This document shows, piece after piece, positions 45,476 through 53,470 of a stretch of 63,644 nt of DNA; positions within the stretch are counted from its first letter, which is position 1, and each line of letters starts with the position of its first letter. A program made the translations under genes and the position numbers. The DNA comes from a virus, in IMG/VR virus record IMGVR_UViG_3300050821_007791, positions 1 to 63,644 of that record; one strand, given 5' to 3'. The notes under the pieces are model-generated. The model saw nothing but the letters and a program-made list of their open reading frames with translations, searched no databases and was not told the origin of the DNA.

Positions 45476-45661
45476 ATGTCCCTGTTAAATGAATTGTGGA
45501 CGACGAAAGAATGCGCCGAAGCAATAGGTCACGGCGCGAGAACTTTAGTACGTTGGAGGAATCAACGAAGGGGACCGCCATTCATCCGAATTGAGGGCCG
45601 CGTTTACTACAATCGTTCAGACATTTACCAATGGATGTCTCATCTAGGCGCTAAGAGGTAA
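45476..45661 (+). CDS. MerR/excisionase-type HTH protein
   Basis: 61 residues from the ATG at 45476 (GTGGA upstream; the frame is open to 45419). LWTTKECAEAIGHGARTLVR followed by RWRNQRRGPPFIRIEGRVYY and NRSDIYQWM is the helix-turn-helix_17 pattern of small excisionase/MerR-like proteins. It is first in the rightward island and next to the palindrome at 45398, so it may control the divergent promoters. Confidence 0.72.
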   Translation: MSLLNELWTTKECAEAIGHGARTLVRWRNQRRGPPFIRIEGRVYYNRSDIYQWMSHLGAKR

Positions 45662-45662
45662 G

Positions 45663-46436
45663 ATGATCTCCATAGAACAACTTCAATCGTGGTTCCCCGA
45701 CGCCATCAAGTCTCTCTATTGGCACGGTATCGCTGAACTTCCGTGGCGCATGGAAGAACAACACGTCGCCGCGTTCGTCGATCACTTGAAGGCACGTCCC
45801 GTTTACCCAGGGCACGTCATCGTCCATGGCGATCGTAAGCCACGTTCGTTTGAAGAGGGGCGCTCGCTTGAGACGTGCTGCTACGAGATGGAGTCGGTCG
45901 TCACGGCGCCCTATTTCTTTGAATGGGCGCTGGCGCTTACGGACATCGCGGGGTTCTACCTCGGGGAGTTCCCTCGGATGTACTCCTGCAACGCCTTCTG
46001 GACGCGACCGGGATCGTCAGAGGACAACCCACACATTCAGGTGTGGCACCGTGACAGGGACGACCGTAAGTTCGTGGCGCTGTTCATGTACGGAACGGAC
46101 GTTCTCGAAGACGAAGATGGCCCACACCACTTCGCCACGCAATCACACAGATTCAACGACGGACAGAATAGGGCGCCCACGGCGAAAGAGCCCGTGGCGA
46201 GGGTGTTTGGGCCGGCTGGAACGATGTTCTTGGCCGCCGCCAGCGGGCTCCACCATGGGCCGAAACCCCAGTCGCATGAGCGCCTATTGGCATGGGCGCG
46301 GTGGTGCGTGTCAAAAGAGCCACACTCATACAAGTTCGATCAGCTACGCCCAGTGCCGGCGAGCAAGCTCGCGATCCCGCGTCCGCTCGACCGTCACGTT
46401 GAGAGCACGGCGATGGTCGTGGATTGGAACGCATGA
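45663..46436 (+). CDS. PhyH-like 2-oxoglutarate/Fe(II) dioxygenase
   Basis: 257 residues. The core has HIQVWHRDRDDRKFVALFMY with H129-x-D131 and the distal GLHHGPKPQSHERLLAWARW with H198 and R207, the HxD...H...R iron and 2-oxoglutarate ligands of the phytanoyl-CoA dioxygenase family. Such enzymes hydroxylate lipids, sugars and antibiotics, and in phages also modified bases. It lies with a hydrolase and several glycosyltransferases, so a small-molecule or sugar substrate is more likely than DNA. Confidence 0.8.
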   Translation: MISIEQLQSWFPDAIKSLYWHGIAELPWRMEEQHVAAFVDHLKARPVYPGHVIVHGDRKPRSFEEGRSLETCCYEMESVVTAPYFFEWALALTDIAGFYLGEFPRMYSCNAFWTRPGSSEDNPHIQVWHRDRDDRKFVALFMYGTDVLEDEDGPHHFATQSHRFNDGQNRAPTAKEPVARVFGPAGTMFLAAASGLHHGPKPQSHERLLAWARWCVSKEPHSYKFDQLRPVPASKLAIPRPLDRHVESTAMVVDWNA

Positions 46437-46606
46437 GCGAGCCAGTCAAAGAAATGGCTATCAGGCTCCTTGAGGATAACCGCAAGGGCAAACCATGCAC
46501 CACCAGCGACGGCAGGCCAACAAGGCGAGAAAGCTTCGATGAACTTCCATATGTCCTGCGTTGGGGATGGCTACAAGCGGCCAAGAAAGTCCTAAAGACC
46601 CAATGA
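46433..46606 (+). CDS. 57-residue protein of the island
   Basis: ATG at 46433 (ATGA overlap), TGA at 46604-46606 overlapping the next ATG. VKEMAIRLLEDNRKGKPCTT and YVLRWGWLQAAKKVLKTQ form two helices. No family recognised. Overlaps on both sides suggest coupled expression with the dioxygenase and the hydrolase. Confidence 0.55.
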   Translation: MSEPVKEMAIRLLEDNRKGKPCTTSDGRPTRRESFDELPYVLRWGWLQAAKKVLKTQ

Positions 46607-47217
46607 ACTACGAAGAACACCTCTTCGACACGCCGCTATGCGTCGTTGCGTTCGCCTCCGATGGAGGGCGTTCGATCATACCGGACGTTCCCGATTACGA
46701 GTTCGGCAACTACCTCGCAACGCTCGGATGTTCGTACGTTCTCATGCGCGATACGCCCGATCGTTGGTACACACAGGGCATTGAAGGCATAGGAGATAGT
46801 TGGGCAGTAGCTAAATACATCTACGACCTGCGCCAAACTTACGACAAGGTAATGACGACGGGCGTTTCGTTCGGGGCGTACGGAGCGTTGATGTACGGTG
46901 CGATGGCGCCCGCCGACGAAATCGTGGCGATCTCTCCATTAACGGCGATTGGGGCGGCAGCGGAGGCGGAGCTAGAACCTAAGTGGCATCATCGCATAAA
47001 GTCGGACAAAAGTCTCGACCTGAAGCCACTGTTCTCCATGGATGGGCACGTTACGAACGTCAAGATTTTCGTAAGCGATGGTGAGGGAGCGGAGTTGGAC
47101 CTATGGATGGCGGAGCGGTTGGGGATCAATCCCGTCACCATGATACGCGGTCATAGCCACGGTGGCTTGGCAAGGTGGATGAGGGATAACGGGTTCTTTG
47201 AGGAACTCTTTCGTTGA
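46603..47217 (+). CDS. Alpha/beta hydrolase
   Basis: 204 residues from the ATG at 46603. The nucleophile elbow is GVSFG at 87-91 with S89, followed by AYGALMYGAM; the late GHSHGGLARWM provides the catalytic His, and an Asp (in SDGEGAELD) precedes it. The N-terminal strand LCVVAFASDGG and the oxyanion area are as in esterases. Substrate unknown; deacylation of a glycan or lipid is possible given the glycosyltransferases next to it. Confidence 0.75.
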   Translation: MNYEEHLFDTPLCVVAFASDGGRSIIPDVPDYEFGNYLATLGCSYVLMRDTPDRWYTQGIEGIGDSWAVAKYIYDLRQTYDKVMTTGVSFGAYGALMYGAMAPADEIVAISPLTAIGAAAEAELEPKWHHRIKSDKSLDLKPLFSMDGHVTNVKIFVSDGEGAELDLWMAERLGINPVTMIRGHSHGGLARWMRDNGFFEELFR

Positions 47218-47627
47218 GGATCTTGTGGGTGGCGCCGAAAAACATCCACACCGAATCGGTCATCAGCGGCCTCATGTCGCTCGGCACGCACGAAGTCATC
47301 GTCCATTGGATGGGGCACAACGGCCCCGTTGACCGCGGCGCTCTCGACGCCGCCGATCATCACCGTCCCGACATCATCATCTATACGGGCGAGAACGGCG
47401 GTTGCCTCATGGTTACGACCGCAACACTCCGACGCCTGCGTACGTACGCCCCGACCGTCTTCATGTGCCACGATGCGTCCGACAGGACGTGGACGACGTT
47501 CCTTGACGACTTCATACGAAACGACGTGTTCTCAACGATGGTGTCGATCGACGGCAATCCGTCATGGAACCATCGTCCACAAGACATCACCGCGCTTACG
47601 CCCCATGACCCGAGGTTCTACGAATGA
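47214..47627 (+). CDS. Truncated CgeB-like glycosyltransferase (N-terminal domain only)
   Basis: 137 residues from TTG at 47214. ILWVAPKNIHTESVISGLMS, PVDRGALDAADHHRPDIIIY and DDFIRNDVFSTMVSIDGNPS, then ALTPHDPRFYE align with the N-terminal Rossmann domain of the glycosyltransferases at 47624, 48954 and 50473. It stops exactly where those continue into the catalytic C-terminal domain. Either a decayed copy or a separate sugar-nucleotide-domain subunit. ATGA overlap with the next gene. Confidence 0.72.
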   Translation: MRILWVAPKNIHTESVISGLMSLGTHEVIVHWMGHNGPVDRGALDAADHHRPDIIIYTGENGGCLMVTTATLRRLRTYAPTVFMCHDASDRTWTTFLDDFIRNDVFSTMVSIDGNPSWNHRPQDITALTPHDPRFYE

Positions 47628-48688
47628 ACAAGCCCAATATTTTAGTCCTGACAACTAGTACCTCAAATACAGCGGCCTTCATCGGCTCTCTCCAATGCCT
47701 CGATCTTTATAACGTCAGCCCCCTTCCATACGATAGGAAATGGCACGAACAAGCGGGCATGGCGATCCAACAGAACCCCGACTTTCTCAAGGCGCTACAG
47801 AACCGCCAAGCGCACATTCCCCGCGAGCGTTGCGCCATGGACGATCAAATGCTCATGGAAGCGAAGATCGGCAAGCCTGACGCCATCGTTTACATTTCCG
47901 CTTGGCAGGAAGATTACGTACCGCTCAATGAGACGCTTGGAGAACTCAACTCCATCGCCCCGCTCATCCACTTCCTCTGCGACGGAGCGGACTTCCCCTG
48001 GTGGCCTCAACTCAAGGAGTTTGAGCGACGCGGAACGTTCTCTCTCACCGTGAATATCGACGGCTCCCACTATTGGCCTGGGGGCAAAGACTGGCCTGAT
48101 GTAGGAGTCACGGCCAGAGAGCCGGATGGCTCAGAAACTTTGCTCCCCAAAATCTCCAACGCCATGACGTTACTAACGCCCGTTGACGTAAGCAAGTTCC
48201 CCCATACCGGGGTTGCGTACACCGAACGTCCATACGCCATCGGTTACGGAGGAAACAACGGCGGTCATATGCGGTCGGTCATCGTTCAGCGTATGCAGCG
48301 TGTGCCAGGGTTTGCCTTCAAGCAGCGCGACGTAAACCCGGAGACCTACCAAGGATATGCGGACTTCCTCTCCCATTGTCGAGTGAGCGTGAACGTCCCA
48401 TTCACGGGAACCGGATTGCATCGTCACGTTAAGGGGCGAGTGTTGGAAACGGGCTTCGCGGGAGCGTGTCTGTTGGAGTGGGAGAACGAAGCGACGCGAG
48501 CGTGGTTTTCTCCTCGCAACGAATTTTTCGAATATAACACGATTGACGGCTGCGCGGATATCGCCGAATGGCTTTCCAACCATCCACGGATCGCCGAGGA
48601 AACGGCGCGAGCGTTGAACGAACGTGTCGTGCGCGATCATCATCCGTGCGTGTTTTGGTCGAAAGTCCTAGGAGCGGTGATGAAATGA
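47624..48688 (+). CDS. CgeB-like glycosyltransferase 1
   Basis: 354 residues. N-terminal domain PNILVLTTSTSNTAAFIGSL and APLIHFLCDGADFPWWPQLK; C-terminal domain CRVSVNVPFTGTGLHRHVKG then RVLETGFAGACLLEWENEAT with the glutamate-containing 'RxLExGxAGxCLLE' motif of Glyco_trans_1_2 proteins. It is longer than its paralogues at the N-terminus. Acceptor unknown. Confidence 0.82.
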   Translation: MNKPNILVLTTSTSNTAAFIGSLQCLDLYNVSPLPYDRKWHEQAGMAIQQNPDFLKALQNRQAHIPRERCAMDDQMLMEAKIGKPDAIVYISAWQEDYVPLNETLGELNSIAPLIHFLCDGADFPWWPQLKEFERRGTFSLTVNIDGSHYWPGGKDWPDVGVTAREPDGSETLLPKISNAMTLLTPVDVSKFPHTGVAYTERPYAIGYGGNNGGHMRSVIVQRMQRVPGFAFKQRDVNPETYQGYADFLSHCRVSVNVPFTGTGLHRHVKGRVLETGFAGACLLEWENEATRAWFSPRNEFFEYNTIDGCADIAEWLSNHPRIAEETARALNERVVRDHHPCVFWSKVLGAVMK

Positions 48689-48957
48689 GCGAATGGCAAC
48701 CGATCGACACGGCACCAACGGATGGTCGTAGATTTTTGGTCTTTGCCACGGGGGAATGTTCAATTGGTCCAGCGAAGAATAAATTCTCTGGCGTGTTCGT
48801 AGCTTGGTATTCCCAGCCGTCGATCATCGGCTCAACTCGTGACGAAAGATTGGCCGCCATAGAAAAGACATTGCCGCCATACTTAAGCATAGATTGCGGC
48901 TCGTTTTCCAAAGCGGAAGCCAAACATTGGATGCCATTTCCAGACCCTCCGAGATGA
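48685..48957 (+). CDS. DUF551-like protein
   Basis: 90 residues from the ATG at 48685 (ATGA overlap). EWQPIDTAPTDGRRFLVFAT is the DUF551 start ('W.pi.taP.dG...l.'), common in phages with no known function; the end has KAEAKHWMPFPDPP, the usual 'THWxPLPxPP' terminus. It stands between two glycosyltransferases. Confidence 0.8.
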   Translation: MSEWQPIDTAPTDGRRFLVFATGECSIGPAKNKFSGVFVAWYSQPSIIGSTRDERLAAIEKTLPPYLSIDCGSFSKAEAKHWMPFPDPPR

Positions 48958-49862
48958 GCGTCCTATGGTGGGCTTTCTCACTTTGTACCGCTACCCCGTG
49001 GCATAGGTCGCTGCCTAATGCCAAATTTTTCTACTACTACGATAAGGTATCTCACCCGCCAGGACTCCTTCCGATTCCACCCGATCGCGCCATGCTTGAC
49101 ATCGCTGCAAAAGAACGTCCCGATCTTATGCTCTTCGATGGGATCGCCGATGGCGCTAGAATGCCCCAGCCATCAACGCTACGGGCGTTACGTTCTATCG
49201 CCCCGCTCGTTCTCTTGTCTGGAGACCTTAGCGATCCGCCGTGGTGGCCATATCTTGAGACGTTCAAAGACGAGCGTTGCTTTGACGTAATGGTGAATTT
49301 TGATGGGAATCCATCGTGGCCTAAGCCGGAACGCTCACTCGACCTACTCACACCCATCGCGCACGAGTTCTACCCCATGCCGCTGAAGCCGCTTGCTCAA
49401 CGTATCATCCAATTCGGATTCGCGGGCGGGTGTGCTTCGCCATCCCGATGGGAGATCATCGGGTATCTCGTCGATCACGCCGGCCTGAAGATAATGCCAC
49501 GAGATGAAACCTACGGTTCGTACGGGCGTTTCGCTCGCTACATGATGGAATGCCAGTTGACGGTGAATGTCCCAATTTCAGGTTCCGATAATTCTCGTCA
49601 GTGCAAGGGGCGTGTGTTGGAGGCAGGATTAGCGGGAACGTGCCTATTGGAACACGAAAGCTCCGCCGCGCAGTTTTGGTTTGAAGCGGGGCGTGATTAC
49701 GTCGTGTACCGTACGCGGGAGGAAGCGGCGGAGTTGTCGCGTGAGTTATTGGCGGACGTGCCTAGGATGGAAGCCATCGCACAGCGCCTGCAACGGAAGG
49801 TGCGGGAGAACCATTCGCCAGCCATCTTTTGGCAGCGTATTTTCGAGGCGGTCGGCAAATGA
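48954..49862 (+). CDS. CgeB-like glycosyltransferase 2
   Basis: 302 residues from the ATG at 48954 (ATGA overlap). PLVLLSGDLSDPPWWPYLET and MVNFDGNPSWPKPERSLDLL in the first half; LTVNVPISGSDNSRQCKGRV and LEAGLAGTCLLEHESSAAQF in the second give the same donor-side motif as its paralogues. A tandem relative of 47624 and 50473. Overlaps the HNH gene that follows. Confidence 0.82.
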   Translation: MSVLWWAFSLCTATPWHRSLPNAKFFYYYDKVSHPPGLLPIPPDRAMLDIAAKERPDLMLFDGIADGARMPQPSTLRALRSIAPLVLLSGDLSDPPWWPYLETFKDERCFDVMVNFDGNPSWPKPERSLDLLTPIAHEFYPMPLKPLAQRIIQFGFAGGCASPSRWEIIGYLVDHAGLKIMPRDETYGSYGRFARYMMECQLTVNVPISGSDNSRQCKGRVLEAGLAGTCLLEHESSAAQFWFEAGRDYVVYRTREEAAELSRELLADVPRMEAIAQRLQRKVRENHSPAIFWQRIFEAVGK

Positions 49863-50476
49863 GAAAGAACGAAGCTAAAGAGAGGGCCTACCTCCTTGGT
49901 CTAAAGCAATACGTAACACCCGACAAGCCATGCTGTCGCGGTCACACCTCTCCGCGAAGAGTAGATACCGGAGCTTGCATTGAATGTCTGCGCCATCACA
50001 TGGCTAAATATTACCAAAAAAACCGCGAGGCAAGGCTTAAATATCAGCGCGACAATCTCCATAGGACACAGGAACTCATCAGGAAGCGCCGAGAAATTAA
50101 CCCCGACAAATACAAGCAACAAGCACTTGCATATTCTCGGAAAAGAATGACACGTCCAGAAGTCAAGGTCAGCAACAGAGTCAGAGTGCAGATGCACAAA
50201 TTACTGAGGGGAGGAAAGGGTGGTCGGCGATGGGAGGAATTGGTAGGATATAGTAAAGAGATGCTCAAGGTTCATTTAGAGAAACAATTCACTAAAGGCA
50301 TGTGTTGGGAAAACATGGGAGAGTGGCACATAGATCACATAGTACCGCTTTCTTCCTTCAACTTTTCAACACCTGAAGACCCTGACTTCAGGCGCGCTTG
50401 GGCTTTGACTAATCTTCGCCCACTATGGGCTTCGGAGAACATAGCAAAGCACGCGAGAAGGACGCTCCTTCTATGA
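49859..50476 (+). CDS. HNH endonuclease
   Basis: 205 residues from the ATG at 49859 (ATGA overlap). A basic N-terminal part with CCRGHTSPRRVDTGACIECL (a zinc ribbon) and a C-terminal EWHIDHIVPLSSFNFSTPED, then LTNLRPLWASENIAKHAR, the HNH core (IDHIxP ... TNLRPL). AT-rich relative to the glycosyltransferases on either side, which it separates. The stop overlaps the next start. Confidence 0.85.
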   Translation: MRKNEAKERAYLLGLKQYVTPDKPCCRGHTSPRRVDTGACIECLRHHMAKYYQKNREARLKYQRDNLHRTQELIRKRREINPDKYKQQALAYSRKRMTRPEVKVSNRVRVQMHKLLRGGKGGRRWEELVGYSKEMLKVHLEKQFTKGMCWENMGEWHIDHIVPLSSFNFSTPEDPDFRRAWALTNLRPLWASENIAKHARRTLLL

Positions 50477-51396
50477 AAGTGCTTTGGCTTTCACCTTCGG
50501 ATATGTTGACGTACTGGATCATTGGCTCGATTGATTGCCTGAATGATCATGATGTGCATATATGCCGATATGACCGCATCGGACTCCCCGTCGATCGGGG
50601 CATGCTTGACTTCGCTGACCGGGTTAAGCCGGATGTGATTTTGTACGTCAGTCAGGCCGATGGACCGTTCGTAGCCGAACCATCAACATTCCGGCGTCTG
50701 CGAGACACCGCACCAACAGTGCATCTCTGCTTTGATGCCGGGGATATCGGATTTGAACGGCTGCTCAATACGTACAAAGAGAAACAATGCTTTGATGTAA
50801 CGGTGGCGTGCGACGGGTGCAACATGGGGCCTGTGGATCTTGTGCTATTTCATCCGGTTGACCCGCGACCGTACGCCGAACCTCTACAGCGAGACATCGC
50901 GCTAGGAACTTGTGGTGGGTTCCCGTATGGCTTACGAAAAGATGTGTCTGAGCATTTGGTACGAAAGAGCGGTTTGATTATTAAACCTCGCGAGGAGTGG
51001 TACAATTCATATCCTCGATTTGCGGACTTTTTGAAGCGGTGTCGTATCGTCCTCGATTGCGCTCTCAGCGCTGGAGGGCACGACGGTAAGGGGCCGTACA
51101 CCCGTACGCTGAAGACCCGCGCCATAGAGACCGGACTGGCGGGGGCCTGTCTCCTTGAGCTTCGTGGATGCGCGCTTAGTAAATACGCCGTGGAAGATCG
51201 CGATTACGTGACATACGAGACGAAAGAGGAGGCCGAGGACAAAGTATCCGATCTCATGCGTGATTGGGATCGTGCGGCGGCGATTGCCGCTCGCTTTCAT
51301 ACGCTCGTTACCACGCGATTGTCCCCACGAGTCTTCTGGCATGAAATATGGACCTACTTACGGGCACATTCACTATTGTCCGAGTACCAATCGTAA
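50473..51396 (+). CDS. CgeB-like glycosyltransferase 3
   Basis: 307 residues from the ATG at 50473. KVLWLSPSDMLTYWIIGSID and PVDRGMLDFADRVKPDVILY match the truncated copy at 47214; the second half has CRIVLDCALSAGGHDGKGPY and TRAIETGLAGACLLELRGCA. Its N-terminus is thus the closest relative of the orphan domain at 47214. The 3' end overlaps the epimerase gene on the other strand by 43 bases. Confidence 0.82.
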   Translation: MKVLWLSPSDMLTYWIIGSIDCLNDHDVHICRYDRIGLPVDRGMLDFADRVKPDVILYVSQADGPFVAEPSTFRRLRDTAPTVHLCFDAGDIGFERLLNTYKEKQCFDVTVACDGCNMGPVDLVLFHPVDPRPYAEPLQRDIALGTCGGFPYGLRKDVSEHLVRKSGLIIKPREEWYNSYPRFADFLKRCRIVLDCALSAGGHDGKGPYTRTLKTRAIETGLAGACLLELRGCALSKYAVEDRDYVTYETKEEAEDKVSDLMRDWDRAAAIAARFHTLVTTRLSPRVFWHEIWTYLRAHSLLSEYQS

Positions 51397-52274
51397 GTCT
51401 CTTTCAACCCCCTGGCAAGGCTGTACTCTGGCATGAAACCGAGCGCACGTAGTCTCGCCATGTCGTATTGGCGATGCTTCTGCCCTACGGGTTTCGACGT
51501 ATCCCACTCAACGACATCATGCTTTGAATGGATGCCTAGAGTTTCCGCCGCTTGGCGGATCGTATAAGAGTCGCCCGTCGAGAGGTTAATCGCCCCCTCG
51601 CCGCTCTCCATCATCATTACGAGACCGCGTACAGCGTCCTTCACGTAGAGGAAGTCCCTCGTAGCCGAGCCATCACCCCATATGCTCACGGGCGTTCCAT
51701 CACGTTTCGCTTCGTAGAACTTCCGTACGAGTGACGGAATGACGTGTCCATGCTCAATGTCGAAACGATCGTGGGCACCGTATAGGTTCGTGCTGATGGC
51801 GCAGGCGTAGCTGATGCCGTAGTCGTTCTTATAGCATTCAAGCTGAGCAAGCATGTGGCGCTTGGCATTTCCGTATCCGTACTCCGATGAATGCGGCTGG
51901 CCTTCCCATAGATCGGACTCGCTATAGTGCTCGCTCTTCTTGTCGGGATACATCGCCACAGTACCCATGGCGACGATCTTACGAACGGACACTTCTCGAC
52001 AGGCGTCAATGACGTTCATATTTATGGTTGTGTTTCGGACGAACGAGTACGACTGAGCCTTCATGTTACCGGCGATGCCACGAACGTACGCCGCCATGTG
52101 GAAGACGTACGTCGGCTTGATTTGAGCGAACGCCGCTTTCGTGTAGTACGGTGACATGAGATCGACGTTCGATATGCAAACGTCTGTGTATCCCGCCTCC
52201 GTGAGATGGTTGAGGAGATGCTTCCCCACCATCCCTCTTCCACCCGTTATGAGGATGCGATCCGTTTTCTCCAT
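51354..52274 (-). CDS. NAD-dependent epimerase, GDP-L-fucose-synthase-like
   Basis: 306 residues of the short-chain epimerase family. ILITGGRGMVGKHL carries the GxxGxxG nucleotide site at 11-17, TVAMYPDKK gives the Thr, and YGYGNAK holds the catalytic Y134 and K138. The sequence LYGAHDRFDIEHGHVIPSLV and WGDGSATRDFLYVKDAVRGL are those of GDP-fucose synthases (WcaG/Fcl). It would supply a deoxy-sugar nucleotide to the glycosyltransferases of the adjacent island. It is the last gene of the leftward block and is preceded by three CTATGCGCAA repeats. Confidence 0.9.
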   Translation of the reverse strand: MEKTDRILITGGRGMVGKHLLNHLTEAGYTDVCISNVDLMSPYYTKAAFAQIKPTYVFHMAAYVRGIAGNMKAQSYSFVRNTTINMNVIDACREVSVRKIVAMGTVAMYPDKKSEHYSESDLWEGQPHSSEYGYGNAKRHMLAQLECYKNDYGISYACAISTNLYGAHDRFDIEHGHVIPSLVRKFYEAKRDGTPVSIWGDGSATRDFLYVKDAVRGLVMMMESGEGAINLSTGDSYTIRQAAETLGIHSKHDVVEWDTSKPVGQKHRQYDMARLRALGFMPEYSLARGLKETYDWYSDNSECARK

Positions 52275-52289
52275 ATCTTCACTCCCACT

Positions 52290-52329
52290 CTATGCGCAAC
52301 CTATGCGCAACCATCCCCTCTATGCGCAA
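52290..52329 (-). repeat. Three CTATGCGCAA repeats ahead of the epimerase
   Basis: CTATGCGCAA at 52290-52299, 52301-52310 and 52320-52329 (as TTGCGCATAG on the coding strand). Spaced 11 and 19 bases, in the short gap between the KTSC gene and the epimerase. Operator-like; no protein is known to bind it. Confidence 0.6.
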
Positions 52330-52788
52330 TCACTGCCTCCCAAACTTCCCGTAGACGTACGTTCCAACGAACGAATCGGGCGATGATGCCGCCGTCAGCG
52401 ACTCCGCTACGTCACCGCCGACTCCAACGAACGTATCCGATCCGCCCCCAACGTACGATAGCGTCATGACCTGTGAACGGGCATTGTAACTCACGAACCG
52501 TAGCGTTGACGATCGTAAAACTGAACGCACCCAATCGTACGTAAGGGGTGGTTGAAAGATGTCCGGTACAGTGAATGGTGGTGGTGGAGCGGTGACGGGA
52601 GGCGGTGGCGGTGGAACGAACGGGGCGGGGAGAGCGCCGGAACCGGGCCAATATTGGACTTGAAAGTAGCTTTTCGACCAAAAATTGCCCCAATACGGCT
52701 TCGAATGCGCTGGAGTCGGAACGAGTCCGGTCTTCGGCCAGAATTTTCGCTGCCAGAATGAGTTTGGCCAAAAACTCGCCGCAAACAT
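52330..52788 (-). CDS. KTSC-domain virion protein with aromatic N-terminus
   Basis: 152 residues. The first 50 are rich in Trp and Phe (SFWPNSFWQRKFWPKTGLVP), then a polyproline linker, then STLRFVSYNARSQVMTLSYV and VGGGSDTFVGVGG, a KTSC-type beta domain. The N-terminal aromatic repeats ('F.ANYWA'-like) occur in proteins of large phage virions. Probably a structural accessory protein. Confidence 0.65.
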   Translation of the reverse strand: MFAASFWPNSFWQRKFWPKTGLVPTPAHSKPYWGNFWSKSYFQVQYWPGSGALPAPFVPPPPPPVTAPPPPFTVPDIFQPPLTYDWVRSVLRSSTLRFVSYNARSQVMTLSYVGGGSDTFVGVGGDVAESLTAASSPDSFVGTYVYGKFGRQ

Positions 52789-52791
52789 CGG

Positions 52792-53469
52792 TTAACTCAG
52801 CACTACTGCGGTGCGGTTCCCCGAACTATCGCAGCTAGCCGTTAGCCGCGTCGTCCCCGCCGCGCTGATCGCCGATATAGTGAACGTACTCGTCAACGCT
52901 CCCACCGTTACGCCCGCGCTCGCCGCCGCCGTATAGCGCAACGCCTGACGTGGCGTAACGTTCGTCTCAATGCCGCTCACATTGTCCCAAACGGCGTTTG
53001 CAATGGCCGTCTCTTCGCCCGACGTGAGGCTATACCCCGTCTTATCGTTGTTTGTTCCGACCGTCACTGTTCCCGTGACCGTAACTGATGGCGTACCGCT
53101 TACCTGTGTCTGAATGAGTCCGCCAATTAGTGTGGCGGGAGTAGAACCGCCGATCGTCACGACGTTGACGCCAAGTTGATTGAACGATGTGAACGTAAGC
53201 GTGATCGGAACAATGATGGTGTTCGCTGAACTGCTGTTGCCGCCAATCCAGACCGTATTGAATTGCGTCTCTGCGGATGTGAGGGCGAGGACGTAAGCGC
53301 CCCTGAGACCGGCGCCGCTCGGCTCCACAATGCTATTCGTCGGCGCCGCTACCGTTCCATCCTTGATGAGCCTCAACGTAATGTTGGCGGTGTCTCCGAC
53401 GACGTACGCACCCGTTGTCGTGTTGTACGACATGACGACCGCTTGCGTAGAGACGCCTTGGCTCGACAT
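52792..53469 (-). CDS. Virion beta protein
   Basis: 225 residues. VVMSYNTTTGAYVVGDTANI, LRLIKDGTVAAPTNSIVEPS and YVLALTSAETQFNTVWIGGN match a family of small beta-sandwich virion proteins found in several phages. The C-terminal part (RQALRYTAAASAGVTVGAL) is helical. Located between portal-side structural genes. Confidence 0.7.
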   Translation of the reverse strand: MSSQGVSTQAVVMSYNTTTGAYVVGDTANITLRLIKDGTVAAPTNSIVEPSGAGLRGAYVLALTSAETQFNTVWIGGNSSSANTIIVPITLTFTSFNQLGVNVVTIGGSTPATLIGGLIQTQVSGTPSVTVTGTVTVGTNNDKTGYSLTSGEETAIANAVWDNVSGIETNVTPRQALRYTAAASAGVTVGALTSTFTISAISAAGTTRLTASCDSSGNRTAVVLS

Positions 53470-53470
53470 A

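Noticed and set aside
45476-45661. Excisionase as evidence for a temperate phage
   Set aside because: The HTH_17 fold is shared with many regulators, and no integrase or attachment site was seen.
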